Assembly: GCA_945873205.1 (NCBI GenBank)
Contig: CAMCCC010000013.1
Span: 1-55,112, forward strand
Origin: an uncultured bacterium
Lineage (GTDB): Bacteria; Bacillota; Clostridia; Oscillospirales; Oscillospiraceae
Length of the DNA: 55,112 bases
Direction: 5' to 3'
A model generated the notes under the pieces. That model was given only the letters and a program-made list of their open reading frames with translations. It was not told the DNA's origin and made no database searches. The position numbers and the translations under genes were made by a program. Shown one piece after another: positions 24,468 to 31,815 of the stretch; within the stretch, counting starts at the first letter, position 1; every line of letters starts with the position of its first letter.

Positions 24468-25736
24468 ATGGATACTACACTGAAAAAAAGCAATTACCCA
24501 TGGATCATCGTCCTCAGCTGCCTGTTCTGGTCCGGCATGATCTTCGGTGTCATGGGCAACACCGTTGGTATGTACTATACCCCCGTTGCACAGGAAATGG
24601 GCTGGAGCACCAAGCAGGTGTCCTTCTTCATGACCATTTACCCCATCGTCGCCGGTATCTGCTCTCCCATTGCTGGCCGTGTTTTCAACAAGACCAATAA
24701 GATTCAGTTTGTGCTGGCCGCTCTGGGCGTGGTTTGGGGCCTGACCTATGTGTGGTCCTCCACCTATACCCAGCTCTGGCAGTGGACCGTTTACGGCGTC
24801 ATCACCGGCGTTCTGGGCGGCTTCCTCATGTACATTCCCGTCCCCCTGGTCATCAACAACTGGTTCACCAAGGGCAAGGGCCTGGCCCTCGGTATTGCCG
24901 CTTGCTTCACCAACCTGATGCCCGCGATTGCCAACCCCATCATCAGCGCTCAGATCGCTGTTCACGGCTGGCGTCCTGTCCGTATGGCTATCGGCATTGG
25001 CCTGATCGTCATCTGCACTCCTGTTACCCTGCTGCTGGTTCGCAAGACCCCCAAAGAGAAGGGCGTCCTGGCCTGGGGTGAAGGCGAAGAGAACAGCGCC
25101 GCTGCCGCTGAGAAGCAGCTCAACCAGACTGGCACCTCTGCTTCCGTTGCCTTCAAGTCTGCTGCTTTCTGGCTTGCTCTGCTGTCCGTTGCCTGCCTGG
25201 TTTCCTGCGCTACCATCAACCAGCGTATTGCTTCCCTGGCAAATGCCCGTGGTTTTGACCCTGTTGCCGTCGGTATGGCTGCATCCATCATCCTGGTGGG
25301 CGGCGTTGTCGGTAAGTTCATCCTGGGCGCCATCCGCGATAAGACCGGCAATGCTGTGATTACCGGCCTATGCTGCGCTGCTTTCGGTCTGGTGGGCTGC
25401 GCCCTGTTCCTGTTCTTCGGCACTGCCAGCGTTGCCATGTTCTACATCAGCATCCTGATCTACGGTTTCGGCTATGCCGGTCTGACCGTTGTTCCTCCCA
25501 TGGTGGTTGAGGCTGCTTTCGGCGGCAAGAACTTTGGCCAGATCTACGCCAACGTTTCCGTTGTCACCTGCGTGGCCAGCTCCATCACCTCCTACATCTA
25601 TGCCGCCATTATTGACTCTCACGGTGGCAACTACTTCGAAGGTTGCTTCTACTTCGCAATCGTTCTGTACGCGATCTTTGCTGTCTGCGTGCCTCTGATT
25701 GTCAAGCTGGGTCAGAAACTGCCCCGCGAGGAGTAA
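24468..25736 (+). CDS. MFS transporter, oxalate:formate antiporter (OFA)-like
   Basis: 422 residues with 12 predicted membrane segments. N-terminal WIIVLSCLFWSGMIFGVMGNTVGMYYTPVAQEMGWSTKQVSFFMTIYPIVAGICSPIAGRVFNK and the central PVPLVINNWFTKGKGLALGIAACFTNLMPAI are typical of the OFA/monocarboxylate MFS branch. ATG 24468 follows AAGGAG; an upstream in-frame start lies inside the leader of the sigma-54 promoter. Codon use is strongly biased (CTG, GGC, ATC, CGT), suggesting high expression. Likely imports the pathway acid or exports or antiports its reduced product. Confidence 0.88.
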   Translation: MDTTLKKSNYPWIIVLSCLFWSGMIFGVMGNTVGMYYTPVAQEMGWSTKQVSFFMTIYPIVAGICSPIAGRVFNKTNKIQFVLAALGVVWGLTYVWSSTYTQLWQWTVYGVITGVLGGFLMYIPVPLVINNWFTKGKGLALGIAACFTNLMPAIANPIISAQIAVHGWRPVRMAIGIGLIVICTPVTLLLVRKTPKEKGVLAWGEGEENSAAAAEKQLNQTGTSASVAFKSAAFWLALLSVACLVSCATINQRIASLANARGFDPVAVGMAASIILVGGVVGKFILGAIRDKTGNAVITGLCCAAFGLVGCALFLFFGTASVAMFYISILIYGFGYAGLTVVPPMVVEAAFGGKNFGQIYANVSVVTCVASSITSYIYAAIIDSHGGNYFEGCFYFAIVLYAIFAVCVPLIVKLGQKLPREE

Positions 25737-25851
25737 TCACACACATCATGGCCGGCCGCTCCTTGCAGCGGCCGGCCCCGGAAAGCCTCTGTGACCGCTG
25801 CGGAGGCGTTTCCGATAATAAACACCACCAGCGGGAGATAGGAGAATTAAC

Positions 25852-26175
25852 ATGGAACTGTTCAAAGAAATTAGTGTAAAAGCAGAACGCCTGGCAAAAG
25901 TTGGCTCTAAGAAGGTCAAGAACACCGGGAAAATCGCCTCTCTGAAGCTCAGCAGTCACTCCGCCCAGGAGGAGATCAATAAGCTCTACCTCAAGATCGG
26001 CAAACGCTACTACAAGGATCATGGCCTCGCCCCCGAGGCTGGCTACGAGAAGCTTTGCGATCAGGTCACCGACCTGTTGACGCTCATCAGCGAGAACGAG
26101 GCCACCATCACCGAAATGAAGATCGATGGTGTCCTTGATGAAGTCGTGGTTGACCCCGACGAAGTTGAGGAGTAA
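25852..26175 (+). CDS. Small helical protein of unknown function
   Basis: 107 residues. Charged, Lys-rich N-terminus (KVGSKKVKNTGKIASLKLSSHSAQEEINKLYLKIGKRYYKDHG) followed by a helical stretch and an acidic end (DEVVVDPDEVEE). No signal peptide, membrane segment or Cys. Similar short coiled-coil proteins, sometimes with a zinc ribbon, are common in clostridia; this one lacks the ribbon. GGAG upstream of the ATG; 115 bp after the MFS gene and before a strong terminator, so probably on the same sigma-54 transcript. No function assigned. Confidence 0.75.
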   Translation: MELFKEISVKAERLAKVGSKKVKNTGKIASLKLSSHSAQEEINKLYLKIGKRYYKDHGLAPEAGYEKLCDQVTDLLTLISENEATITEMKIDGVLDEVVVDPDEVEE

Positions 26176-26194
26176 TCCCACGGAGTACAGACGC

Positions 26195-26231
26195 ATATAT
26201 CTGCCGGGGCTAACTGGCAGATATATTGTTT
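26195..26231 (+). terminator. Terminator of the MFS transcript
   Basis: Perfect 11-bp stem ATATATCTGCC / GGCAGATATAT with a 10-nt loop, followed by TGTTTTC. Confidence 0.85.
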
Positions 26232-26268
26232 TCATTCCCGATGCCCGGCTTCAAGCCGGGATGGGGCC

Positions 26269-26307
26269 AAAAAATATCGCCGCTCATTTCGAGCGGCGAT
26301 ATTTTTT
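26269..26307. terminator. Bidirectional terminator between convergent operons
   Basis: 17-bp perfect inverted repeat AAAAAATATCGCCGCTC / GAGCGGCGATATTTTTT with a 5-nt loop, A-run on one side and T-run on the other. It separates the MFS transcript from the convergent fixA-to-DUF445 operon. Between it and the first terminator is a third small hairpin (CCCGGCTT/AAGCCGGG). Confidence 0.92.
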
Positions 26308-26326
26308 GGCTATTAACTTACTGCAA

Positions 26327-27214
26327 TTAAATGAAAATATTCACAGTGCCGATCAGCGTTCCCAACAGACCGCCCAGCCAGACAACATAGCGGAACTCCC
26401 GATTAACCACAGAGAGGATGAGCGCTTCAACGGCCTTGGGCTCCATGAGTCTCAGCTTCTCCGTTATCATACCGCCCACATCGATGCTCTCCACTACCGG
26501 ACGTACATAAGCAGCCATGAAGCTTAGATACAGATCCTTGACCAGCTTCCGGGTCAGTGCCCGGTCAGGCAGAATATCTTCTGCAATGGTTCCCAGCGGC
26601 CTGTCACCGAATTCCACAAGCATCTGTTCCAGAACCGGTGCCACAGTTTCATCCCCCTTGTCCCGCAGATATGCCTTAATCCCGTCAGAGATGGAGGGCG
26701 CCAGCGCGTTGACCGTGTTCTTTACAGAACCTCTCGGCATACCGTCGGCGCGCCGGTCAGAGCCGATCTGCCCTGCCGCGGAGCGTATCAGGGGCACGTA
26801 GTCAAAATCGATCATGGCCTGCACAATGTGGGTGCAGAGCTTATCCTTAGCATCGGCAATCCTGGGCCCGATAGAGGGGTCTGCCTCCAGCTTCTCCATG
26901 GTTATGCAAAGGCTTTGCCTACGGCTATAGATCATTTCTGTGATACTGTCCGCCACAGCGCCGGCAAAGGCATCTGATTGGAACAGAATTTCCAGATCGT
27001 CCGCATTGAAAAAGCGGGCTTCCACCTCTTTTCCCAGCAGAACAGCCAGACTTTCCAGGCGTTTTGGAACAATTCCCGGCGTGAAAGGAAGGCGGAAAGA
27101 GCCAATATAAACCGGTGCATAGGGTCTGAACAGCATTTTTATCGCCAGGTCATTGGTGATGTATCCGATCACGCCGCCGATAACTGGTGGCGCAAGAATA
27201 GAAAAAATATCCAT
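26327..27214 (-). CDS. DUF445 family membrane-associated protein
   Basis: 295 residues. The N-terminal segment MDIFSILAPPVIGGVIGYITNDLAIKMLFRPYAPVYIGSFRLPFTPGIVPKRLESLAVLLG is the DUF445/YheB hallmark, with the NDLAIKMLFRP loop. A C-terminal hydrophobic segment (VVWLGGLLGTLIGTVNIFI) closes it. Function unknown. It is last in the fixA-fixB-menA-ubiE-polyprenyl synthase operon, 7 bp after the synthase, so it may serve the same membrane process. Confidence 0.88.
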   Translation of the reverse strand: MDIFSILAPPVIGGVIGYITNDLAIKMLFRPYAPVYIGSFRLPFTPGIVPKRLESLAVLLGKEVEARFFNADDLEILFQSDAFAGAVADSITEMIYSRRQSLCITMEKLEADPSIGPRIADAKDKLCTHIVQAMIDFDYVPLIRSAAGQIGSDRRADGMPRGSVKNTVNALAPSISDGIKAYLRDKGDETVAPVLEQMLVEFGDRPLGTIAEDILPDRALTRKLVKDLYLSFMAAYVRPVVESIDVGGMITEKLRLMEPKAVEALILSVVNREFRYVVWLGGLLGTLIGTVNIFI

Positions 27215-27221
27215 ATTTTTA

Positions 27222-28202
27222 TTAAGCCATTATCTCATCCAGCAATGCAGTGAGCTGTCCCCGAAGCTGAACGGAAGGCAGCTGCGCGATGCTGCTAAGG
27301 GCCCGAGCCCGGTGCTGTTTCATGGCCCAGTGGGTGTAATCGATCCCACCAGCAGCGGATATGTGATTATAAAGCTCACTGGAGAGCTCGATGGGATCCA
27401 TGGAAGGGGCTTTTCTTGCCAATGCGCGAAGCTGTGGGCCATGTTCAGCGTCTTTGAAAGAATAGATGACAGGCAAGGTATAGACGCCGTTGATAAAATC
27501 CATCCCCTGCTTCTTCCCGTCAGCGTCGCTGTTGGGGATGCAGTCAATCAAATCGTCCCGAAGCTGATAGATCATGCCAAAACTATGGCCGAATCGGTCA
27601 GCGAAGGAAACGGCCTGCTGGCTGCATCCGGAAATCAGCGCGCCCATCTGGCAAGCGGCGGAAAACAAAGCGGCAGTTTTGCCGGAGATATTCATGAAAT
27701 AACGGTTTTCATCGGTTTGCACATCGAATTGAGAAGCGTACTGGCCCAGCTCGCCGCTGCACATATTGGAGATGCTCTGTGCCAGCACGCGCCCCGGCTC
27801 CAGCATATCCTGGCGCATGAGCTGGGAGAGCACATGACTGAGCAGATAGTCGCCGCTGTAGACAGCCATATCCTTCCCAAACCGGGAATGCAGCGTAGGC
27901 CGGCCCCGGCGTGTAGGGGAGTCATCCACAATATCATCGTGGATCAAAGAGGCCATGTGGGTCAGCTCCACAACGGCGCCAGCTGTCAGAAGCTGTTCCT
28001 CGCAGTCAGGATAGCACGAGCCGGCGCGGCCGAAAAGCAGGAGAAGTGCCGGGCGCAGCTGCTTTCCCGAAACGGAAAAGACAGAATCCAGAACCTGGGA
28101 AAGCGGTTCCCGCAGCAAGGGATCAAAGGCGATCGCTTTGGCCCGGCTGGAAATCTCCTCCAGTTGAGCATAGAGCGCAGGGACATTGTCAAATGTCTTC
28201 AT
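27222..28202 (-). CDS. Polyprenyl diphosphate synthase (trans-isoprenyl)
   Basis: 326 residues with both Asp-rich metal motifs: first HMASLIHDDIVDDSPTRRGRPTLHSRFG (DDIVD, ~90) and second YQLRDDLIDC (~220). QLRPALLLL at the start and GDYLLSHVL follow the HepT/IspB/Sds pattern, so a long-chain (C30-C50) quinone tail is likely; the exact length cannot be read. Its start overlaps the ubiE-like stop by ATGA. With menA- and ubiE-type genes it supplies the side chain of a menaquinone-like quinone. Confidence 0.93.
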   Translation of the reverse strand: MKTFDNVPALYAQLEEISSRAKAIAFDPLLREPLSQVLDSVFSVSGKQLRPALLLLFGRAGSCYPDCEEQLLTAGAVVELTHMASLIHDDIVDDSPTRRGRPTLHSRFGKDMAVYSGDYLLSHVLSQLMRQDMLEPGRVLAQSISNMCSGELGQYASQFDVQTDENRYFMNISGKTAALFSAACQMGALISGCSQQAVSFADRFGHSFGMIYQLRDDLIDCIPNSDADGKKQGMDFINGVYTLPVIYSFKDAEHGPQLRALARKAPSMDPIELSSELYNHISAAGGIDYTHWAMKQHRARALSSIAQLPSVQLRGQLTALLDEIMA

Positions 28203-28903
28203 CTGTACTTACCCTCCTTATATGTGCAAAGACTGACGCAGGACCCGAACATGAATCGATCTGTCTCCGCATCCAGCAGAGCACATTCAGCCATCAGCAG
28301 CCGCAGCGCCTCAGGCCGGATATATTCCTTCGTACTCTGGCAGAGCCAGCAGTACTCTTTCCGCTTTTTCCTTCCGCCGCCCAGCAGCGGCATCAGCAGG
28401 GAAAAGTATATTTGATAAAAAGGCCGGACAATGGCAGATTCAGGGACAAAGGAGTCGATGCAGCAGACAGGCCCACCCATCCGCGTGACTCTTGCCATTT
28501 CCTCCAGAACCTTTCTGTAATCGGCAGTATTTCGCAGGGCAAAGGAAATTATGGCGCCATCAAAGCTGCCGGAGTCAAAAGGCAGGGCCATGGCGTCCCC
28601 CAAAACAAGCTCCAAACCGGGCCGTGCCCCCAGTCTTTTTTTTGCCTGGGCCAGCATGGCGGGTGAAAAATCCAGCCCGGTAACATGGACGTCTGGCCGG
28701 CTTGAAAGCATCAGCTCCGTCATATCCCCGGTTCCGCAGCAGAGATCCAAAACCCGTCCGCCCTGTGGGACACCAGCCAGAAGTCTGTTTGCTGCAGCGC
28801 GTTTCCAGTGTATATGCCGGCCAAGACTGATGCGATTGTTGGCCGCGTCGTATTCATCGGAGATACTTTCAAAAACCCGGAAGACAAATTCTTCTTTTTT
28901 CAT
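28199..28903 (-). CDS. UbiE/MenG-type quinone C-methyltransferase
   Basis: 234-residue class I SAM methyltransferase: VFESISDEYDAANNRISLGRHIHWKRAAANRLL is the UbiE/COQ5 opening, VLDLCCGTGDMTELML motif I, VTGLDFSPAMLAQAKKRL motif II and DGAIISFALRNTADYRKVLEEMARVTRMGG the conserved later block. Expected reaction: methylation of demethylmenaquinone. It lies 25 bp after the menA-like gene. Some UbiE-like proteins methylate other lipoquinones, so the head group is inferred. Confidence 0.9.
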   Translation of the reverse strand: MKKEEFVFRVFESISDEYDAANNRISLGRHIHWKRAAANRLLAGVPQGGRVLDLCCGTGDMTELMLSSRPDVHVTGLDFSPAMLAQAKKRLGARPGLELVLGDAMALPFDSGSFDGAIISFALRNTADYRKVLEEMARVTRMGGPVCCIDSFVPESAIVRPFYQIYFSLLMPLLGGGRKKRKEYCWLCQSTKEYIRPEALRLLMAECALLDAETDRFMFGSCVSLCTYKEGKYR

Positions 28904-28928
28904 AATGGAAATATTATATCAATTTCAG

Positions 28929-29843
28929 TCAGAAAAGCAAGGAAACAATGTAACCAAGCCCCAATATTGTGTTCAAAGCAACGATTCCGGCCATGGCAGG
29001 CCCCCGCTGTTCCGGCCCAAGACGCAGATGAAGCTGGGCAGAAAAGTGGCCGAAGGCCGGTAGAAAAGAGATAAGATAAAACAGGATGCCGTGCCCTTGC
29101 CGCCAGAGCAGCAGGAGAACCGGAAGTGCGGCCCAAAGCAGCAGAAGCAGCCGGTACAACCGGGCCAGCTTGTTCTCGCCCAGCAGCACGGCAAAGGTGC
29201 GACGCCCGGCCTTGAGGTCACGATGGATGTCGCAGCCATTGTTGGTCAGCATGATCAGCGAGATCCCCAGCATTACAGGGAGCGCGTCAATCAGCACCTC
29301 AGCCCGGAAGCTTCCGCTCAATACGCCCGTTACCGCCAGCGGGATCAATCCGCCCATAACAAAACCGGAGCAAAGCTCTCCCAACGGCAGATAGGATAGA
29401 GGAACCTTCCCAAAGGAATAGAGCAGAACTACCACGGCTCCGGCAGCGCCGATCAGCAGCGGCTTCCAGCCGATGCTGAGGATCGCCGGGAGGCCCAAAA
29501 TAGCCGCGCCGAACAGAAAGCCAAAGCCCAGCAGCAGCACGCGCCAGGTTGCCGGCCGGTCATACACCAGCACCGCATCAGTGGCGTCCGGAGAATTTTC
29601 AAGGGTATCCGTTCCCTTTACAAAGTCGCTGTAATCATTAAATGTGTTGGCCGCTGCCTGCATAAAAACGCAGGCAGCGGTCAGGCAGAGCAGCATCCCG
29701 GTGTCAACAGCGATCCCCTCCCCGGCAGTCAGGGCCGCCCCCAGCAGCGCCGGGATAAGGGAGGCCGCCCAGGTATGAGGCGCAGCCAGACGCAACGCCA
29801 TCAGCAGACTGAGCTGTCCGTTTCCACGCCTGTTTTGTTCCAC
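28929..29843 (-). CDS. UbiA-family prenyltransferase, MenA-like
   Basis: 304 residues with eight to nine membrane segments. The two Asp-rich motifs are AANTFNDYSDFVKGTDT (NDxxDxxxD, ~65-80) and TNNGCDIHRDLKAGRRTFAVLLG (~195-217), the latter close to MenA (1,4-dihydroxy-2-naphthoate prenyltransferase). It would join a polyprenyl chain to the aromatic head group at the membrane. 25 bp after fixB in the same direction. No gene for making dihydroxynaphthoate (menF/D/H/C/E/B) or for the futalosine route is seen in the window. Confidence 0.88.
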   Translation of the reverse strand: MEQNRRGNGQLSLLMALRLAAPHTWAASLIPALLGAALTAGEGIAVDTGMLLCLTAACVFMQAAANTFNDYSDFVKGTDTLENSPDATDAVLVYDRPATWRVLLLGFGFLFGAAILGLPAILSIGWKPLLIGAAGAVVVLLYSFGKVPLSYLPLGELCSGFVMGGLIPLAVTGVLSGSFRAEVLIDALPVMLGISLIMLTNNGCDIHRDLKAGRRTFAVLLGENKLARLYRLLLLLWAALPVLLLLWRQGHGILFYLISFLPAFGHFSAQLHLRLGPEQRGPAMAGIVALNTILGLGYIVSLLF

Positions 29844-29868
29844 GGTATACCGCTCCTTTTTGATGAAC

Positions 29869-30795
29869 TCAGAACAGCTCAGTGAGCTGAGGAAGAACCT
29901 TATTCATATCAGCAACAAGGCCAATGTCACAGTTCTGGAAAATCGGCGCCTTGGCATCCTTGTTGATGGCCACAATGAGTTTGGCATCGCTGACACCTAC
30001 CATATGCTGGATCTGACCGGATACGCCCAGCGCCATATAGAGATTTGGCCGGATGCTGACGCCGGAAACGCCGATGTAACGGTTTCTCGCCAACCAGTGC
30101 TCTTCCTCGGCAATGGGTCTGGTGCAGCCGATTTCTGCGCCCAGCTTTGCGCCCAGCGCCTCCACTGCGGCCAGATTCTCCTGGCTTCCCAGACCGCGGC
30201 CCACGCCGATAACCCGCTTGGCCGCAACGATGTTTACTGCTTCTTCCTGCTTTGCGGCCACAGAAACCAGAGTCACACCCATATCCTCCGGGGCTGCGAC
30301 GGCTTCCTCCAGGACACCAGGCTGAGCTGCGGGCAGATCCTCAAACAGACCGCCGGGGACCAGCACAATGGTGAGCGCGCTCTCGCCTTCCAGAACAGCT
30401 TCTGCGGCGCCGCCGTACACATTCCGGCGAACCTGGATCTTGCCTTCCTCCGTGACGGTGAGCCCTGCGGCGTCGGTAATTACACCTGCGTTCAGACGAA
30501 TGGCCAGCTTTGCCGCGATGCAGCGGTCTCTGGTGCTGCCGGACATCAGCAGGAGCTGGGGCTCATCTTTTTGAATGGCCTGCTGGATTGCGCCGGTATA
30601 GCTTTCAACAATGGCGCTTTTATCCTTTTCCCCAAGCCAAATGACCTTGTCCGCTTTGGGGAGCAGCTCTTCAGCCTGGGCCTTGCTGCCCAGAACGAGT
30701 GCGGCAGAGGATTCAGCCAACAGGTTCGCGCCGGAGCAGAGACCGGCCAGGGCGCTGAGATCAGCGGAAAAAACGAAAGCTTTCTTGAGTTTCAT
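29869..30795 (-). CDS. fixB: FixB, electron-transfer flavoprotein alpha-like subunit
   Basis: 308 residues. N-terminal AMP/FAD half (KLKKAFVFSADLSALAGLCSGANLL), then the FAD-binding C-terminal domain with IGVGRGLGSQENLAAVEALGAKLGAEIGCTRPIAEEEHWLARNRYIGVSGVSIRPNLYMALGVSGQIQHMVGVSDAKLIVAINKDAKAPIFQNCDIGLVAD. Length and the short N-terminus resemble FixB/CaiA-linked Etf rather than the longer EtfA at 37689. 13 bp after fixA, followed by the quinone genes. Confidence 0.93.
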   Translation of the reverse strand: MKLKKAFVFSADLSALAGLCSGANLLAESSAALVLGSKAQAEELLPKADKVIWLGEKDKSAIVESYTGAIQQAIQKDEPQLLLMSGSTRDRCIAAKLAIRLNAGVITDAAGLTVTEEGKIQVRRNVYGGAAEAVLEGESALTIVLVPGGLFEDLPAAQPGVLEEAVAAPEDMGVTLVSVAAKQEEAVNIVAAKRVIGVGRGLGSQENLAAVEALGAKLGAEIGCTRPIAEEEHWLARNRYIGVSGVSIRPNLYMALGVSGQIQHMVGVSDAKLIVAINKDAKAPIFQNCDIGLVADMNKVLPQLTELF

Positions 30796-30808
30796 TTCAA
30801 TATCCTCC

Positions 30809-31576
30809 TTACTTAAGCTCCGCGTTTACAGCGGCGGCGAACTCAGCCAGAATCTCGGCGGAATCGCCGTTAAAGATACGGCAGCTGCGGACGGTCTGCT
30901 GGGGGGCCAAGGTAGAAACGGTGCTGGTGGCACTGCCAGCAGGCAGATGCAAATCGGCGCCGGTCATTGCCTGAACGGGCTTTTTCCCGGCGGCCAGAAT
31001 TTCCTTCATGCTGGGCACGCGGGTGCGGTTGATGCTGCTGGAGACAGCCAGAACAGCGGGCAGCTGCACATTCAGCGTCTCCACCTCGCCGTCGACAGCG
31101 CGCTGAACAGTAACAAAGCCATCACCGGCTTCAATGGAAATAACGCCGTTGACAGCGGGGACGCCCAGGCGTTCACCCAACTGAACGCCTACCTGCTGGG
31201 CGTACAGGTCGCTGGAACCCTCACCACAGAGAACCAGGTCGAACTGACCGATGCTGCGCACCGCTTCGGCCAGTGCAGCGGAGGTGCGGGTGCTGTCAGC
31301 CTGAGCCAGGCTGGCATCGTTTACGGTCACGCAGTTGGCAGGACCTCTGGAGAGAACGGATTTCCTCAGCTTGGAATTCTCCACTTCAGTGCAGCCTACG
31401 GTAAGGGCAGTCAGCTCGCCGCCGTGCTTTTCCACCAGCTGTGCGCCGGCTTCCACTGCGTTCAGATCATACTGACCGATGACCAGTTCTGCCTTGTCCA
31501 GATTCAGACTTCTGTCAGCATTTACGCCGATGCTCTGCTCGTAGGGCACTACCTTGTAACAGGCAATTACTTTCAT
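30809..31576 (-). CDS. fixA: FixA, electron-transfer flavoprotein beta-like subunit
   Basis: 255 residues, starting MKVIACYKVVPYEQSIGVNADRSLNLDKAELVIGQYDLNAVEAG, with the FixA-type block CGEGSSDLYAQQVGVQLGERLGVPAVNGVISIE and RTRVPSMKEILAAGKKP. ATG 31576 with AAGGAG is chosen; the frame runs on to 31645 but would cross the sigma-54 promoter. Together with FixB it takes electrons from NADH and, with FixC/FixX, should split them between a low-potential acceptor and quinone. First gene of the minus-strand fixAB-quinone operon. Confidence 0.93.
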   Translation of the reverse strand: MKVIACYKVVPYEQSIGVNADRSLNLDKAELVIGQYDLNAVEAGAQLVEKHGGELTALTVGCTEVENSKLRKSVLSRGPANCVTVNDASLAQADSTRTSAALAEAVRSIGQFDLVLCGEGSSDLYAQQVGVQLGERLGVPAVNGVISIEAGDGFVTVQRAVDGEVETLNVQLPAVLAVSSSINRTRVPSMKEILAAGKKPVQAMTGADLHLPAGSATSTVSTLAPQQTVRSCRIFNGDSAEILAEFAAAVNAELK

Positions 31577-31628
31577 GTTGAAATCTCCTTTTTTGTAAAT
31601 TCCTTTCCTTGGGACGCACCATTTATTT

Positions 31629-31644
31629 TGCAAATATCGTGCCA
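31629..31644 (-). promoter_or_regulatory. Sigma-54 (-24/-12) promoter of the fixA-quinone operon
   Basis: Minus strand TGGCAC-GATAT-TTGCA, exact consensus, about 53 bp before the fixA ATG. Confidence 0.9.
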
Positions 31645-31725
31645 TTCAAGGCGAAAAATAAGCATTTTTTGCAAGTTTGGACAAATAGTTACAATTTGAA
31701 CCCAGTTATTCAATGCTTCCATCAA

Positions 31726-31770
31726 TTGTGACAAACATTTCTTGACACAAATGGGACATTGTGTTATGTT
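31726..31770. promoter_or_regulatory. Candidate UAS motif overlapping a possible rpoN promoter
   Basis: TTGTGACAA (31726-31734) and TTGACACAAATGGGACA (31742-31758) lie 80-115 bp upstream of the fixA -24 element. The second matches the site at 23576-23592 with one difference. Its first six bases plus TATGTT (31765-31770, 17-bp spacer) also read as a vegetative -35/-10 pair pointing at rpoN, so the activator may regulate its own operon by binding there. Confidence 0.45.
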
Positions 31771-31815
31771 TTAAGCGATTGTTAAAGAATTGATTTTTCG
31801 TGAGGGGGGCTAGGC

